A DNA stretch of 64,000 nt from Thermus sp. CCB_US3_UF1 (lineage in GTDB: Bacteria > Deinococcota > Deinococci > Deinococcales > Thermaceae), in the NCBI RefSeq assembly GCF_000236585.1, contig NC_017278.1, positions 1-64,000 of the forward strand, in the 5' to 3' direction. The notes under the pieces were generated by a model, which was given only the letters and a program-made list of their open reading frames with translations, was not told where the DNA came from and searched no databases. Position numbers and translations under genes: made by a program. Below, one piece after another: positions 11,123-20,794 of this stretch. Within the stretch, counting starts at the first letter, position 1. Each line of letters begins with the position of its first letter.

Positions 11123-12037
11123 ATGGTGGAGCTGAAGCTTGCCGACTACAAGGCGGAGAAGAACCCCGACTGGTGCCCGGGCTGCGGGGACTACGGCATC
11201 CTCTCCGCCCTGCAGATGGCCCTCTTTGAGCTGAAAAGGGACCCCAGCCAGACCGTGGTCTTTTCCGGCATCGGCTGCTCGGCCAAGACCCCCCATTACC
11301 TGAACGTCTACGGGGTCCATACCCTGCACGGCCGGGTCCTGCCCGTGGCCCAGGGGGCCAAGCTGGCCAACCCCCACCTCACGGTGGTGGCCGTGGGGGG
11401 GGACGGGGACGGCCTGGGGATTGGGGCCGGGCACTTCGTGGCCGCGGGCCGGCGGAACGTGGACATGCTCTATATCCTTTACGACAACGAGGTCTACGGC
11501 CTCACCAAGGGCCAGGCCGGGCCCACCCTGGGCCTAGGGGAGAAGACCAAGAGCCTGCCCAAGCCCAACCCCCAGGGGCGGATCAACCCCCTCCTCCTGG
11601 CCTTCGCCGCCGGGTACACCTGGATCGCCCGGGGGTACGCCTACGACGTGAAGGGCCTGAAGGAGCTCATCAAGGAGGGGATCCTCCACCGGGGCCTAGC
11701 CTTCTTGCACGTGCTCCAGCCCTGCCCCACCTACAACGACCTCCACACCAAGGAGTGGTTTGCCCCCAGGCTCTACAAGCTCCAGGAAGAGGGCTACGAC
11801 CCCCAGGTTCCCGAGGGGCTTTCCCCCGAGGAGCTGGATGAGAAAATGGCGCGCTTCCAGGAAAAGGCGGCGGAGTGGGGGGAGCGGATCCCCATCGGCA
11901 TCTTCTGGAAGGCGGAGGTGCCCACCTTTGAGGAGCGGCTTAGGGCCTACCTTCCCCGCTACCCCGAGGTCTACCCCGCCTTGGGGCAGCGGGAGGCCTT
12001 GGACCTCGAGGGCCTCCTCCAGGAGTTCGCCCTTTAG
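11123..12037 (+). CDS. 2-oxoacid:ferredoxin oxidoreductase beta subunit
   Basis: This is the thiamine-diphosphate-binding subunit, 304 aa. Seen: [14 protein letters not shown] near the N-terminus, [20 protein letters not shown], and the TPP/Mg motif [13 protein letters not shown] with [11 protein letters not shown]. The ATG follows the alpha stop within GGAGTCTAGGATG, so translation is coupled. The stop abuts the convergent FAD oxidoreductase (12038). Confidence 0.92.
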   Translation: MVELKLADYKAEKNPDWCPGCGDYGILSALQMALFELKRDPSQTVVFSGIGCSAKTPHYLNVYGVHTLHGRVLPVAQGAKLANPHLTVVAVGGDGDGLGIGAGHFVAAGRRNVDMLYILYDNEVYGLTKGQAGPTLGLGEKTKSLPKPNPQGRINPLLLAFAAGYTWIARGYAYDVKGLKELIKEGILHRGLAFLHVLQPCPTYNDLHTKEWFAPRLYKLQEEGYDPQVPEGLSPEELDEKMARFQEKAAEWGERIPIGIFWKAEVPTFEERLRAYLPRYPEVYPALGQREALDLEGLLQEFAL

Positions 12038-13318
12038 TCAGAGCTCCGCCCGGGCCGCCGCCCCGTGGGGCCGGTAGCCGGGGTCCTGGTAGCGCTTGGG
12101 GGATAGCGCTTCGGCCCAAGGAGGCGGGGTTTCCCCCACCACCCAGCGGGCCAAGGCCTCTCCCGCCCCCAGGGCGGCCATGACCCCGTAGCCGGAAAAG
12201 GCCCCAAGGAGGTAGACCCCCTCGGCCACCGGGCCCAGGAGGGGGCGGTTCTCCGGGGTCTTCACGTAATACCCCCCATCCACCCGGGGGCGGCTTCCCA
12301 GGTAGGCCCGAAGGCCGGGAAGGAGGGGAAAAAGCCCCCTCAGGGCCACCTCCCCCGCCCAGGAGGGTGGGGTGGGGGCGCAACCCCCGGGCGCCTCCGC
12401 CTTGGGCCAGGGGTTGTAGAGGGCCAAAAACCCCTCCCCTTCGGGCCGCCCGTGGGCCCCCGGGGGCAGGGGGCTCAGGAGGGGGGCCAGGGAGGGTTCC
12501 TCGGCCAGAAGGGCCTTTTCCTCGGGGGAGAAGATCTCTTGGGGCTCGTTCCAGATGAGGAGGGGAGCCTCCCGGGGAAAGCGGCGGAGGGGGTCGGGGA
12601 ACCAGGCCTTGAAGTGGGGTTCGGCCCCAAGGGGGAGCTCCAGGCCCAGAAGGGAAAGGAGGGAGGGGAGGCCGGGTCCGGGAGCCAGGACGCAGGCGGC
12701 AAAGGGGAGGAGTTCCTCCACCCCGCCAAGGCGCACCCGGGCGAAGGCGGGCCGCCCCCCTTGGCCCTCCAGGCCGCAAAACTCCCCCCGGAGAAGCCTT
12801 CCCCTCCGCTTCCGCAGGGCCTCGAGGAGGCCCATCCCCAGGCCATGGGCGGAGAGCCAGCCCGCCCGGCGCACGTGCAGGCCAGCCACCCCCCTGAGGT
12901 GGGCCAGATAGGGGAAGGCCTGACCCAGGGCCTGGGGCCGGAGGAGGTCCATCCCCGTCTCCGCCCCTTTGGGGTAGCCCGTGGCCTCCTGGTGGACCCG
13001 GAGGGGCCCGGCCAGGGGGGCCTCCTGGGCCATCCTGAGGAGGGTTTCCTCCTCCCCCAGGTAGAGGTAGCCCCGCCCCTGGGGCCGGGCCACCTCCCCA
13101 AAGGGGCCAAGGAGTTCCAGGCTCCGCGCCACCAGGGCGCTTAGGGCCTCGTCCCCCGGCCAGAAGACCCGGTAGCACTCCGTGGACTTGTCGCTGGTGC
13201 AGGCCAAGGGGGCTTCCCGCTCCAGGACCAGGACTCGAAGCCCCTTCTCGGCCAGGAAATGGGCGGCGGAAAGCCCCAAAATCCCCGCCCCCACCACCAA
13301 GACCCCTTCCCCCGGCAT
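12038..13318 (-). CDS. FAD-dependent oxidoreductase (DAO family)
   Basis: A 426-aa flavoprotein of the D-amino-acid oxidase/DadA superfamily. The N-terminal dinucleotide-binding motif [12 protein letters not shown] is followed by VLVLEREAP. The C-terminus has [16 protein letters not shown] and [19 protein letters not shown], typical of amine or amino-acid oxidases in this group. The substrate is unknown. It is divergent from moaC across 26 bp and converges on the oxidoreductase genes. Glycine, sarcosine or another imino acid would be reasonable guesses only. Confidence 0.8.
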   Translation of the reverse strand: MPGEGVLVVGAGILGLSAAHFLAEKGLRVLVLEREAPLACTSDKSTECYRVFWPGDEALSALVARSLELLGPFGEVARPQGRGYLYLGEEETLLRMAQEAPLAGPLRVHQEATGYPKGAETGMDLLRPQALGQAFPYLAHLRGVAGLHVRRAGWLSAHGLGMGLLEALRKRRGRLLRGEFCGLEGQGGRPAFARVRLGGVEELLPFAACVLAPGPGLPSLLSLLGLELPLGAEPHFKAWFPDPLRRFPREAPLLIWNEPQEIFSPEEKALLAEEPSLAPLLSPLPPGAHGRPEGEGFLALYNPWPKAEAPGGCAPTPPSWAGEVALRGLFPLLPGLRAYLGSRPRVDGGYYVKTPENRPLLGPVAEGVYLLGAFSGYGVMAALGAGEALARWVVGETPPPWAEALSPKRYQDPGYRPHGAAARAEL

Positions 13319-13332
13319 TGGCCTCAGGGTAC

Positions 13333-13338
13333 TACACT
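13333..13338 (+). promoter_or_regulatory. Leaderless -10 box of moaC
   Basis: TACACT ends 6 nt before the moaC ATG at 13345, with GGGGCC between. Confidence 0.5.
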
Positions 13339-13344
13339 GGGGCC

Positions 13345-13818
13345 ATGGACCTTACCCACTTCAAGGACGGGCGGCCCCACATGGTGGACGTGACGGAAAA
13401 ACCCGCCACCTTCCGCACCGCCACCGCCGAGGCCTTCGTGGAGCTCACCGAGGAAGCCCTGGCCGCCTTGGAACGGGGCGGGGTGGGCAAGGGGGACCCC
13501 CTGGTCGTGGCCCAGCTCGCCGGCATCCTGGGGGCCAAGCGCACCGCGGACCTCATCCCCCTCTGCCACCCCTTGCCCCTCACCGGGGTGGAGGTGGACC
13601 TGGCCTTGGAAAAGGAGGCCCGGCGGGTGCGCATCCAGGCCACCGTGCGCACCAAGGCGGAGACCGGGGTAGAGATGGAGGCCCTAACCGCCTGCGCCGT
13701 GGCCGCCCTCACCGTCTACGACATGCTCAAGGCGGCCTCCAAGGGCCTGGTGATCTCCCAGGTGCGCCTCCTCCACAAGGCGGGGGGGAAGAGCGGGGAG
13801 TGGCGGCGGGAGGGGTAG
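13345..13818 (+). CDS. moaC: Cyclic pyranopterin monophosphate synthase MoaC
   Basis: MoaC makes cyclic pyranopterin monophosphate, an early step of molybdenum cofactor synthesis. The open frame reaches back to 13318, but [20 protein letters not shown] at 13345 is the conserved N-terminus (157 aa, the usual size). Seen: the active-site segment [15 protein letters not shown] and [17 protein letters not shown]. The upstream -10 at 13333 supports this start. A NifX-like gene follows 9 bp downstream, suggesting a link with molybdenum handling. Confidence 0.95.
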   Translation: MDLTHFKDGRPHMVDVTEKPATFRTATAEAFVELTEEALAALERGGVGKGDPLVVAQLAGILGAKRTADLIPLCHPLPLTGVEVDLALEKEARRVRIQATVRTKAETGVEMEALTACAVAALTVYDMLKAASKGLVISQVRLLHKAGGKSGEWRREG

Positions 13819-13821
13819 GCT
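13816..13821 (+). promoter_or_regulatory. Possible leaderless -10 of the NifX-like gene
   Basis: TAGGCT ends 6 nt before the ATG at 13828 and includes the moaC stop codon. It could act as a second promoter inside the moaC operon. Confidence 0.35.
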
Positions 13822-13827
13822 TGGGGT

Positions 13828-14160
13828 ATGCGGCTCGCCATCGCCTTAGCCAAACACGACGAGGGGAAGGTTTACCCCGGCCCCTTTGGCCACGCTCCCC
13901 GCTTCGCCATCTACGAGCTGGCCGAGGACGGCACCTTTCTCTTGGTGGAGGTACGGGAAAACCCCCACGCCGCCCTGGAGGGGGGGGACAAGCACCAGAG
14001 GATGCGGGAACTCCTTAAGGACGTGGACCTCCGGGTGGGGGCCCGCTTCGGCCACGGGGGCTCCATGGGGGCTTTCCCCATGGCCGATCGCCTCGAGGTG
14101 GGGCCGGTCAGCCTGGCCGAGGCCCTGGAGCGGGTCAAGGCCCGCCGAAATACCGCCTGA
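13828..14160 (+). CDS. NifX/NifB-type dinitrogenase cofactor-domain protein
   Basis: A 110-aa protein resembling the dinitrogenase iron-molybdenum cofactor domain: an N-terminal strand MRLAIALAKHDEGK, the segment FGHAPRFAIYEL and a glycine-rich FGHGGSMGAFPMAD. Such stand-alone domains bind metal clusters; here the role is probably metal or cofactor handling, since no nitrogenase genes are present. It follows moaC by 9 bp. Its end overlaps the convergent collagen-like gene by 26 bp. Confidence 0.72.
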   Translation: MRLAIALAKHDEGKVYPGPFGHAPRFAIYELAEDGTFLLVEVRENPHAALEGGDKHQRMRELLKDVDLRVGARFGHGGSMGAFPMADRLEVGPVSLAEALERVKARRNTA

Positions 14161-15061
14161 GGAGCTCCCGCACCTCCGGGGGCAAGGGGGTGCGCTCCAG
14201 GTAGACCTCCACCCCTCGGCGCACTTCCTCGGGGGGGCGGCCCGCCGGCCAGGGGGAAGGGAGGTCGGGCGCCCCTCCTTCCCCCCCGGGTCCTAAAAGC
14301 CCCTGGCCAGGTCCCAAAGGGGTGGGGGCGGGCAGGGCCTCCCGGTCTACCTGGGGGAGGGGTCCCCCCGTGCCAGGCCTATCCCCTTGGCCCTGACCTT
14401 GGGCTCCTTCCCCTCCCGAGGCCCCTTGAGGGCCCTGGACCCCCTCCTGCCCCGCGCCGGCGCTGCCCTGGGCCCCTTCGCTCCCCCCAGGGCCTTGGGG
14501 CCTCTCCCGACCCGGGGCCTGTTCTGCGCTTCCGGGGTTGCCTTCATCCCCTTGGGCGCCTGGGGTTCCTGGCCCCCCTTCCCCCCCTTGGCCCGAAGGG
14601 GCTTCCAAGGCTCTGGGGGCTTCCCCTGGGGGAGGCTCCTGGCTTCCCGGCGGACCCTCAGCCCCCCGGGTGGGGGCGGTAGGGGAGGTGGGGGCGATAG
14701 GGGGAGTGGGTACTCCCTCGGAAGCCCGCCAGGGGGTCCCGGCCAGGGCCAGGAGGAGGGCGAGGAGGTAGGCAAGGAGGAAGCCCCAAGGGAAGGAGGG
14801 GGGCTCTAGGCGTACCCGCGCCGCCTCGGCCCAAAGCCGGGCCTCCCCATAGGCCAGGGCCGTGGGGTAGGCCAGGCTCACCCGGGCGATCTCCCTTAGG
14901 GCCCGCCCTTCCCACCACCGGGCGGGGAGGAGGAGGGCCAGGGGGGAGAGGAGGGCCCAAAGGGGATGGAGGAGGCCCAAAAGGGCCATGGCCAAGGCAA
15001 GCCCCAGGCGGTAGCGCCAGGCCAGCCGCCCCGCGTAAAGCCGGTGAAACCCAGGGCCCAC
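14135..15061 (-). CDS. Membrane protein with collagen-like Gly-rich region
   Basis: A 308-aa protein of unknown role. Residues about 18-50 and 95-110 are hydrophobic membrane segments (LALAMALLGLLHPLWALLS; LLAYLLALLLALAG). From roughly residue 115 to 265 it is very rich in Gly, Pro, Gln, Glu and Ser with many G-x-y steps (for example GAQGDEGNPGSAEQ), like a collagen or a disordered linker. The last 30 residues form a charged helix-like tail. The GTG start at 15061 has only a weak ribosome site, so the N-terminus is uncertain. The region is too low in complexity for confident homology. Confidence 0.6.
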   Translation of the reverse strand: MGPGFHRLYAGRLAWRYRLGLALAMALLGLLHPLWALLSPLALLLPARWWEGRALREIARVSLAYPTALAYGEARLWAEAARVRLEPPSFPWGFLLAYLLALLLALAGTPWRASEGVPTPPIAPTSPTAPTRGAEGPPGSQEPPPGEAPRALEAPSGQGGEGGPGTPGAQGDEGNPGSAEQAPGRERPQGPGGSEGAQGSAGAGQEGVQGPQGASGGEGAQGQGQGDRPGTGGPLPQVDREALPAPTPLGPGQGLLGPGGEGGAPDLPSPWPAGRPPEEVRRGVEVYLERTPLPPEVRELLRRYFGGP

Positions 15062-15083
15062 CTCGAGGCCATTATCCCGCGAA

Positions 15084-15110
15084 AAGGCCCGGGGCCCAAG
15101 GGCCCCGGGG
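15084..15110 (-). terminator. Terminator after cytochrome c gene
   Basis: A long G/C hairpin formed by CCCGGGGCCC and GGGCCCCGGG, followed on the minus strand by CCTTTT. It lies 17 bp after the cytochrome stop and ends the radical SAM-cytochrome transcript. Confidence 0.75.
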
Positions 15111-15127
15111 GGAGGGAGTACGCCGGT

Positions 15128-15556
15128 CTACTTGACCGGGGGACGGGACTTGAGGACGTCCTGCGGGGAGAGGGGTTTGGCCCGCAGGGCCTTCACCTCC
15201 TCGGCGGTGAAGGCCTTGGCCTTGGACTTGGCGAAGGCGGTGAGGACGTGGTTCAGCAGGTCGGCCACCTCCTGGTCCTTGAGCTGGCGGAAGGGGGGCA
15301 TGACCCCGTTGTAGGCCTTGCCCTCCACGGTGAGGGGTCCCTGGAGGCCGTAGAGGACCACGTGGACCAGGTACTCCCGGCCCCCCTTGGCCTGGACCAC
15401 CTTGTCCAGGTGGGTGAGGGGCGGGAAGGCCCCGGGTAGGCCCTGCCCGGTGGCCTGGTGGCAGCTTTGGCAGTTGGCCGAGTACAGCTTGGCCCCGGGG
15501 CTTTGGGCCAGGGCCAGAAGGCCCAGGAGGAGGGCAAGGGGCAGGAAGCGCTTCAT
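15128..15556 (-). CDS. Secreted c-type cytochrome
   Basis: A 142-aa monohaem cytochrome c with a signal peptide (MKRFLPLALLLGLLALAQ). The haem motif CQSCH occupies residues 29-33, and Met86 in NGVMPPF is the likely axial ligand. The C-terminal 40 residues are Lys/Ala-rich. It would act as a periplasmic electron carrier. It lies 28 bp downstream of a radical SAM/SPASM gene and is followed by a terminator, so the two form an operon. Confidence 0.85.
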   Translation of the reverse strand: MKRFLPLALLLGLLALAQSPGAKLYSANCQSCHQATGQGLPGAFPPLTHLDKVVQAKGGREYLVHVVLYGLQGPLTVEGKAYNGVMPPFRQLKDQEVADLLNHVLTAFAKSKAKAFTAEEVKALRAKPLSPQDVLKSRPPVK

Positions 15557-15584
15557 GGTTTTTAGGATAAAAACCCTCCCCGGC

Positions 15585-16655
15585 CTAGGCCAGGGGCATT
15601 TGTCCTGGACCCCGGGGGGTATAGGCGCACCGGGGGTCGGCGGCCAGGTAGTCCCCGGTTTCCGCCCAGGCCCGGGCCCGGCTGCCCCCGCAGAGCTCCC
15701 GGTACTCGCAGACCCCGCACTTGCCCTTGAGGAGGGTGCGGTCGCGGAGTTCCAGGAAGAGGGGGCTTCGCTGGTATATCTCCAAAAGCGGTTTTTCCCG
15801 GATGTTTCCGGCGGCCAGGGGCAGGAAGCCGGAGGGATAGACCTCCCCGTTGGCGGCCACGAAGACGAAGCCGAAGCCGTCGGAGAGGTGCACCCCCCGG
15901 CCCTCCCCCACCAGGGCTCCGTCCTCCCCGCCCTCCCGCCGCCGCCTTTCCAAGGCCACCCGGCGGAACATGGGGCCTTCCGTGGTGCGTACCTTGAAGG
16001 GGTAGCGGCGGGAGAGGTCGTAGAGGAGGTGCATCACCTCCTCGTAGGCCTCGGGGGAGAGCTGTTCCAGCATGGCCCCCCGGCCCACGGGCACCAGGAA
16101 GAAGACCTCCCAGGTGGCCACCCCTTTCTCCGCCAGGATCTGGGCCAGGCCCGGCAGCTCCCCCACGGTGCGCCGGGTGACCGTGGTGTTCACCTGGGTC
16201 ATGAGGCCCACCTCCTGGGCCCAGGAAAGGGCCTCCAGGGCTAGGGCGAAGGTGCCCGGCACCCCGCGGAAGCCGTCGTGGGCTTCGGGGCTGGCCCCGT
16301 CCAGGGAAAGGGCCATCTGGTGCACGCCCAGCTCCTTGAAGCGGGCCACCACCTCCCGGGTGAGGCGGGGGGTGACCGCGGGGGTGATGCCCACCTTGAG
16401 GCCTAGCCGCCGGGCCTCTTCCAGGAGGAGGAAGAGGTCGGGCCGGGCCAGGGGGTCCCCTCCGGTGGGGAGGAGGATGGGCTTGGGGGTGTAGGTGGCC
16501 AGTTCCCGGAGAAGCCGCAAGCCCTCTTCCGTGGAGAGCTCATCGGGAAGGGGGTCGGGCACCGCGGAGGCCCGGCAGTGCAGGCAGGCCAGGAGGCAAG
16601 CCCGGGTCATCTCCCAGGCCACCAGGAGGGGGAAGCGGTGGAGGTCGGGCTTCAT
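15585..16655 (-). CDS. Radical SAM/SPASM-domain protein
   Basis: A 356-aa protein with the radical SAM cluster motif CLLACLHC (Cys20, Cys24, Cys27), the PTGGDPLARPD segment and a C-terminal SPASM region with several cysteines (CGVCEYRELCGGSRARA, then DPRCAY). This layout is seen in NirJ/AhbC-like haem-modifying enzymes and in peptide-modifying enzymes. I cannot choose between them. It heads an operon with a cytochrome c gene, which may hint at a haem-related role. TAGCCT (16662-16667) ends 6 nt before its ATG. Confidence 0.82.
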   Translation of the reverse strand: MKPDLHRFPLLVAWEMTRACLLACLHCRASAVPDPLPDELSTEEGLRLLRELATYTPKPILLPTGGDPLARPDLFLLLEEARRLGLKVGITPAVTPRLTREVVARFKELGVHQMALSLDGASPEAHDGFRGVPGTFALALEALSWAQEVGLMTQVNTTVTRRTVGELPGLAQILAEKGVATWEVFFLVPVGRGAMLEQLSPEAYEEVMHLLYDLSRRYPFKVRTTEGPMFRRVALERRRREGGEDGALVGEGRGVHLSDGFGFVFVAANGEVYPSGFLPLAAGNIREKPLLEIYQRSPLFLELRDRTLLKGKCGVCEYRELCGGSRARAWAETGDYLAADPRCAYTPRGPGQMPLA

Positions 16656-16661
16656 GCCCTC

Positions 16662-16667
16662 AGGCTA
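16662..16667 (-). promoter_or_regulatory. Leaderless -10 box of the radical SAM gene
   Basis: On the minus strand TAGCCT is followed by GAGGGC and then the ATG at 16655. It lies in the 38-bp gap after the upstream 329-aa gene. Confidence 0.45.
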
Positions 16668-16693
16668 GGGGAGGGGGAGGGGGGCGGATGTCC

Positions 16694-17683
16694 CTAGCGG
16701 GGCAGGGTGAGGCGGTAGGTGAGGGTGCGGGCCTCCTTGGCCTTCAGGCCCAGCTCCAGCCGGTAGCCCTGGGGCAGGAGGGTAGCCCCGGGGAGGTCCA
16801 GGCGGAAGGGCTGGGGGAAGGTTTCCGAAAGGAGGAGGGTGACCGGGTAAGGGTAGGGGTTTTCCAGACGGGTTTCCACCTGGTAGGTGGCCTCCTTGTC
16901 CGTTTGGGAAAGGAGGCGGACGGAGCGGAGGAGGCGGGCCTCGAGGTCCTGCCCCAACCAGACCTCGGCCACCTCCCCCCGGGGGGTGGGGGGCAGGGAG
17001 GCCTGGCCCAGGAAGAGGCCCCCTTCCACCGCCTCCAGGGGCCCCGGGGCCAGGGGGAAGGGGGCCTGGAAGCGGTAGCCCCGTTCCAGGGGCAGGAAGC
17101 GGTCGGTGCGGAAGGGGCCTGCCAGGCGCAGGAGGCGCTCGGGGCGGACCTCGGCTTTCTGAAAGGGGAGCTCGGTGGTTCCCGGCAGGAGGCGCCTGGG
17201 GGGAAGCTCGTAGCGGAAGAGGCCGAAGGGGCTCCCCTGGGGGGCCTCGGCCAGGGCCCTAAGGGCCACCCCGGGGGCGGGCTGGGCCTCGAGGGACACG
17301 GCCCCGGAAACCAGGGTGAGCCTTTGGGCCTCCAGGGCCTCCCCCTCCAGCCTCAGCCGGGCCCAGGCGGTGAGCCGGCCCTCCTCCAGGGTGTAGAACA
17401 CCTCCCCCGAAAGCCCGGTGTAGAGGTAGCGCAGGGTGGCCTTCCCCTCCCCTCGGTAGCGGAAAAGGACCGCCGTCCCCTGGTAAACCCGTTCCTCCTC
17501 CTCCACCCCGAGGAGCCTTAGGGAGCCTGGGGGGATGCGGGCAAGCTTTTCCCCGGCCAGGTATACCCAGGCCGAAGGGGGGAGGACCACGGCCTCCTTC
17601 ACCTCGGCGAAGCCGGGGTAGACCGTGACCTCTTGCGCCAGGGCGGGAAGGGCTAGGGCCAGGAGAGCCAGGGCTTTCCTCAT
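16694..17683 (-). CDS. Secreted beta-rich protein, possibly DUF4139-like
   Basis: A 329-aa protein with a signal peptide ([17 protein letters not shown]). The rest is strand-rich without further membrane segments. The C-terminal part (YQVETRLENPYPYPVTLLLSE) resembles the DUF4139 region of secreted proteins, but I am not certain. It starts within the last codon of the MBL-fold gene (4-bp overlap) and so belongs to the dxs operon. The function is unknown. Confidence 0.65.
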   Translation of the reverse strand: MRKALALLALALPALAQEVTVYPGFAEVKEAVVLPPSAWVYLAGEKLARIPPGSLRLLGVEEEERVYQGTAVLFRYRGEGKATLRYLYTGLSGEVFYTLEEGRLTAWARLRLEGEALEAQRLTLVSGAVSLEAQPAPGVALRALAEAPQGSPFGLFRYELPPRRLLPGTTELPFQKAEVRPERLLRLAGPFRTDRFLPLERGYRFQAPFPLAPGPLEAVEGGLFLGQASLPPTPRGEVAEVWLGQDLEARLLRSVRLLSQTDKEATYQVETRLENPYPYPVTLLLSETFPQPFRLDLPGATLLPQGYRLELGLKAKEARTLTYRLTLPR

Positions 17684-18294
17684 ACCCCCAGTCTACGGGC
17701 CAGGGCCGCCACCTCCTCCCGGGAAAGGGGCCCCCCGTGGCCCAGGAGGATCCTCTCCGCCCCCAGGTCCAGGATCTTGCGCACCGTCTTCCGGGCCAGG
17801 CCGTGGTCCTCGTTGATGAACCGGGGGGGGAGCCCCTTTCCCCTCAGGGCGTCCCCGGCCAGGAGCACCCCCTCCTTTAGGAGGCCCACCTGCCCCAGGG
17901 TGTGGCCAGGGAGGGCCACCACCCGCCACCCCAGGACTTCCATCCCCTCCTCCGCTGGCCTCAGGGCCTCCCGGGGCAGGGGCGGGGCCAGGTTGGCCAG
18001 GCGCCGCCCCAGGAAGGGGATGGGGAGGGGCGGGCGGGGCCTTTCCCCCGTGAGGTAGGGCCATTCCTGGGGGTGGGCCAGGATGGGGAGGCGGAACCGC
18101 CGCCAAAGGGTGAGGGCCCCGCCGCTATGGTCCAGGTGGTGGTGGGTGAGGAAGAGGAGCCGGGGGGGCTGGGGGAGGAGGCGCAAAAGCCTCCCGGCCT
18201 CCCAGGGGAGGCCGGCGTCCACCAGGAAATACCCCCCCTCCACGGGCACGCGGTAGAGGGTGGCGGCGAAGCGCAGGGGCTCAGGCCCGCTCAT
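17680..18294 (-). CDS. MBL-fold metallohydrolase
   Basis: A 204-aa metallo-beta-lactamase-fold protein. The metal motif HHHLDH occupies residues 51-56 (His51, His53, Asp55, His56), with a later histidine in [11 protein letters not shown], an aspartate in LLAGDALRG and a histidine in LLGHGGPLS. This is a glyoxalase II-like set of ligands. The substrate is unknown. It overlaps the end of dxs by 14 bp and the next gene by 4 bp, so it is coupled in the dxs operon. Confidence 0.85.
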   Translation of the reverse strand: MSGPEPLRFAATLYRVPVEGGYFLVDAGLPWEAGRLLRLLPQPPRLLFLTHHHLDHSGGALTLWRRFRLPILAHPQEWPYLTGERPRPPLPIPFLGRRLANLAPPLPREALRPAEEGMEVLGWRVVALPGHTLGQVGLLKEGVLLAGDALRGKGLPPRFINEDHGLARKTVRKILDLGAERILLGHGGPLSREEVAALARRLGV

Positions 18295-20128
18295 AGGCGG
18301 GGTGGAGCCCCATCTCGGCCAGGGCCCTGCGGATCCCCTCGGCGTCGATCCCCGCTTGCCGGTGGAGGCTCGGGATGGTCCCGTGGTCCAAGAAGCGGTC
18401 GGGGAGGCCCAGGACCCGGATCTCAGGCCTTAGGCCCATCTCGTTCAGGGCCTCGAGGACCGCGCTGCCGAACCCCCCCATGCGCTGGTGGTCCTCCACG
18501 GTGAGGAGCTTGTAGGCGGCCAGCTCCCGCAGCATCTCCCGGTCCAGGGGCTTGAGGAAGCGGGCGTTCACCACCCCCACCCGGGGGTCGTCCCCGGCGG
18601 CCTCGAGGGCGTACCTCAGGGTCTTGCCGAAGGCCAGGATGTAGGCCTCGCGGCCCTCCTTGACCACCTCCCACTTCCCCCAGGGGATTTCCGGCCAGAC
18701 CCCCTCGGGGACCCGCTCCACGTTGTCCCGGGGGTAGCGGATGGCCACCGGCCCCCCCACCTCCAGGGCCTTCCTCAGCATGGCCCTCAGCTCCAGGGCG
18801 TCCTTGGGGGCGGCGATCTGGAAGTTGGGGATGGTGCGCAAGTAGGCGATGTCAAAGACCCCGTGGTGGGTGGCCCCATCCGCCCCCACGATCCCCGCCC
18901 GGTCAATGGCGAAGACCACGGGGAGGTTCTCAATGGCCACGTCGTGGATGGCCTGGTCGTAGGCCCGCTGCAAGAAGGTGGAGTAGATGGCCACCACGGG
19001 CTTCATCCCCTTAAGGGCCAGGCCGGCGGCCGTGGTCACGGCCACGTCCTCGCAGATGCCCACGTCCAGGTAGCGCTCGGGGTGCTCCAGGGAGTAGCGC
19101 ACCAGGCCCGAGCCCTCCCGCATGGCCGGGGTGATGACGAAGAGGCGGGGCTCTAGGTGGGCCAGCTCGGTCACGGCATCCCCGAAGGCCTGGCTCCAGG
19201 AGTAGCCCTTGGACACCTTTTCCGGCTTCTCGGGGTTGAAGCCCGGGGGGCCGTGCCAGTAGATGGGGTCGGCCTCGGCCACCTTGTAGCCCTTGCCCTT
19301 TTGCGTGACCACGTGGAGCAGGGTGGGGCCTTCCAGCTCCTTGAGGTGCTCCAGGATGTGGATGAGCCCCTTGAGGTCGTGGCCGTCCACCGGGCCCACG
19401 TAACGGATTCCCCAGGCGTAGAAGGGGTTTTCCTGGTGCAGAAGGAGCTTGGCCGCCTCCTTGGCCCGGTCCACCAGGCCGAAGAGCCTGGGGGAGATGT
19501 GCTGCAGGATCTCCTTACCCAGCTTTTCCGCGTCCTGGACCCACTTGCGGATCTGCAGCTCCTTGAAGTACTTGTTGAGGGCCCCTACGTTTTCGGAGAT
19601 GCTCATCTCGTTGTCGTTGAGGACGATGAGCATCCGCTTCCCCAGCTCCCCGATCTTGTTGAGGGCCGCCAGGGCCATCCCCCCGGTGAGGGCCCCGTCC
19701 CCGATCACGGCCACCACGTGGTGGTCCTCCCCCCGGAGGTCCCGGGCCAGGGCCATGCCCAAGGCGTTGGCCAAGGAGGTGCTGGCGTGGCCCACGGTGA
19801 TGGCGTCGTGTTCCGACTCGGAAACCTTGGTGAAGCCGGAGATCCCTCCCTCTTGCCTTAGGGTGTGGAAGCGGTCCTTCCGCCCGGTGACCAGCTTGTG
19901 GGCGTAGGCCTGGTGGCCCACGTCAAAGAGGATCCGGTCCTTGGGGGAGTGGAAGACCCGGTGCAGGGCCAGGATGAGCTCCACCGCCCCCAGGGAGCTC
20001 GCCAGGTGGCCGCCGTTTTGCGCCGTGACCCGGATGATCTCGCTGCGGATCTCCTCGGCCAGGGTGAGAAGCTCCTCCAGGCTCAAGCGCTTCAGGTCCT
20101 CGGGGCTGTTGACCTTGTCCAGTACCAT
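18281..20128 (-). CDS. dxs: 1-deoxy-D-xylulose-5-phosphate synthase
   Basis: DXS condenses pyruvate with glyceraldehyde 3-phosphate, the first step of the MEP isoprenoid pathway; ispF is also in this window. It is a TPP enzyme of about 615 aa. Seen: [33 protein letters not shown], the TPP motif [15 protein letters not shown], and the transketolase-like [14 protein letters not shown]. The ATG at 20128 ([15 protein letters not shown]) is chosen; a GTG two codons upstream is possible. It follows the lipoprotein gene within about 10 bp. Confidence 0.96.
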   Translation of the reverse strand: MVLDKVNSPEDLKRLSLEELLTLAEEIRSEIIRVTAQNGGHLASSLGAVELILALHRVFHSPKDRILFDVGHQAYAHKLVTGRKDRFHTLRQEGGISGFTKVSESEHDAITVGHASTSLANALGMALARDLRGEDHHVVAVIGDGALTGGMALAALNKIGELGKRMLIVLNDNEMSISENVGALNKYFKELQIRKWVQDAEKLGKEILQHISPRLFGLVDRAKEAAKLLLHQENPFYAWGIRYVGPVDGHDLKGLIHILEHLKELEGPTLLHVVTQKGKGYKVAEADPIYWHGPPGFNPEKPEKVSKGYSWSQAFGDAVTELAHLEPRLFVITPAMREGSGLVRYSLEHPERYLDVGICEDVAVTTAAGLALKGMKPVVAIYSTFLQRAYDQAIHDVAIENLPVVFAIDRAGIVGADGATHHGVFDIAYLRTIPNFQIAAPKDALELRAMLRKALEVGGPVAIRYPRDNVERVPEGVWPEIPWGKWEVVKEGREAYILAFGKTLRYALEAAGDDPRVGVVNARFLKPLDREMLRELAAYKLLTVEDHQRMGGFGSAVLEALNEMGLRPEIRVLGLPDRFLDHGTIPSLHRQAGIDAEGIRRALAEMGLHPAYERA

Positions 20129-20136
20129 AGCCACCT

Positions 20137-20781
20137 CTAGTTGAAGTTCCGTTCCACCAGGATCCGCCCCTCCCGGGTGCGCACCTCCCCCACCCGGGGG
20201 GCCAACCAGACCTCGCGGGCATCCTGGCCCTGGCGGTCCCGGAAGGTCTGGCGGATGCGGTATACCCGGAAGACCCCGGCGGGCAGCCGCACCTCCCGCT
20301 CCTCCAAGACCTCCATGGTGTAGTCTAGGGCCCCTTGGGCCAGGGGCTCCCGCCCCCCGGGGGTGAGGAGCTCCACCCGCACCTGGACCGTCCCGCTCCA
20401 GCGGTAGCCGGGGCTGAGGAGGGCCTCGGGGGGGTACTCCAGGAGGGCGGGGGTGAAGACCACCCGCGCCGAAGGGTCCTGGAAGCCCAGGAGGCGTACC
20501 CCAAAAGGGCCCACCTGCCGGTAGTAGACCCGTTCCTCCCCCCGGCCAAAGCTGCGGAAGCGCAGGGCTTCCTGCCCCTCAAAGACCGCCGGGCCCTCGG
20601 CCCGCACCCGGTAGGGGGGGGCGGAGAGGGCCTCCCCCTCCGGCACGTACACCCACTCCAGCCCCGTGGTGCTGGGGTAGAAGCCCACCTCCTTGAGCTG
20701 GGGTCGGGCCTCCGGGGACTGGGTCACCTGGGGGGCGCAGGCGGCAAGGGCCAGGGCAAGGGCCATAAGGTACCGCCTCAT
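20137..20781 (-). CDS. Putative lipoprotein
   Basis: A 214-aa protein with a lipoprotein signal ending at Cys15 ([15 protein letters not shown]). The mature part is strand-rich ([18 protein letters not shown]) and ends just before dxs. The frame is open upstream to 20922, but the ATG at 20781 gives the signal sequence and has TAAACT 7 nt upstream. The function is unknown. Its position makes it the first gene of the dxs operon. Confidence 0.78.
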   Translation of the reverse strand: MRRYLMALALALAACAPQVTQSPEARPQLKEVGFYPSTTGLEWVYVPEGEALSAPPYRVRAEGPAVFEGQEALRFRSFGRGEERVYYRQVGPFGVRLLGFQDPSARVVFTPALLEYPPEALLSPGYRWSGTVQVRVELLTPGGREPLAQGALDYTMEVLEEREVRLPAGVFRVYRIRQTFRDRQGQDAREVWLAPRVGEVRTREGRILVERNFN

Positions 20782-20788
20782 GGTAGGG

Positions 20789-20794
20789 AGTTTA
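20789..20794 (-). promoter_or_regulatory. Leaderless -10 box of the lipoprotein-dxs operon
   Basis: TAAACT on the minus strand ends 7 nt before the ATG at 20781 and overlaps the stop of the upstream 132-aa gene. Confidence 0.5.
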
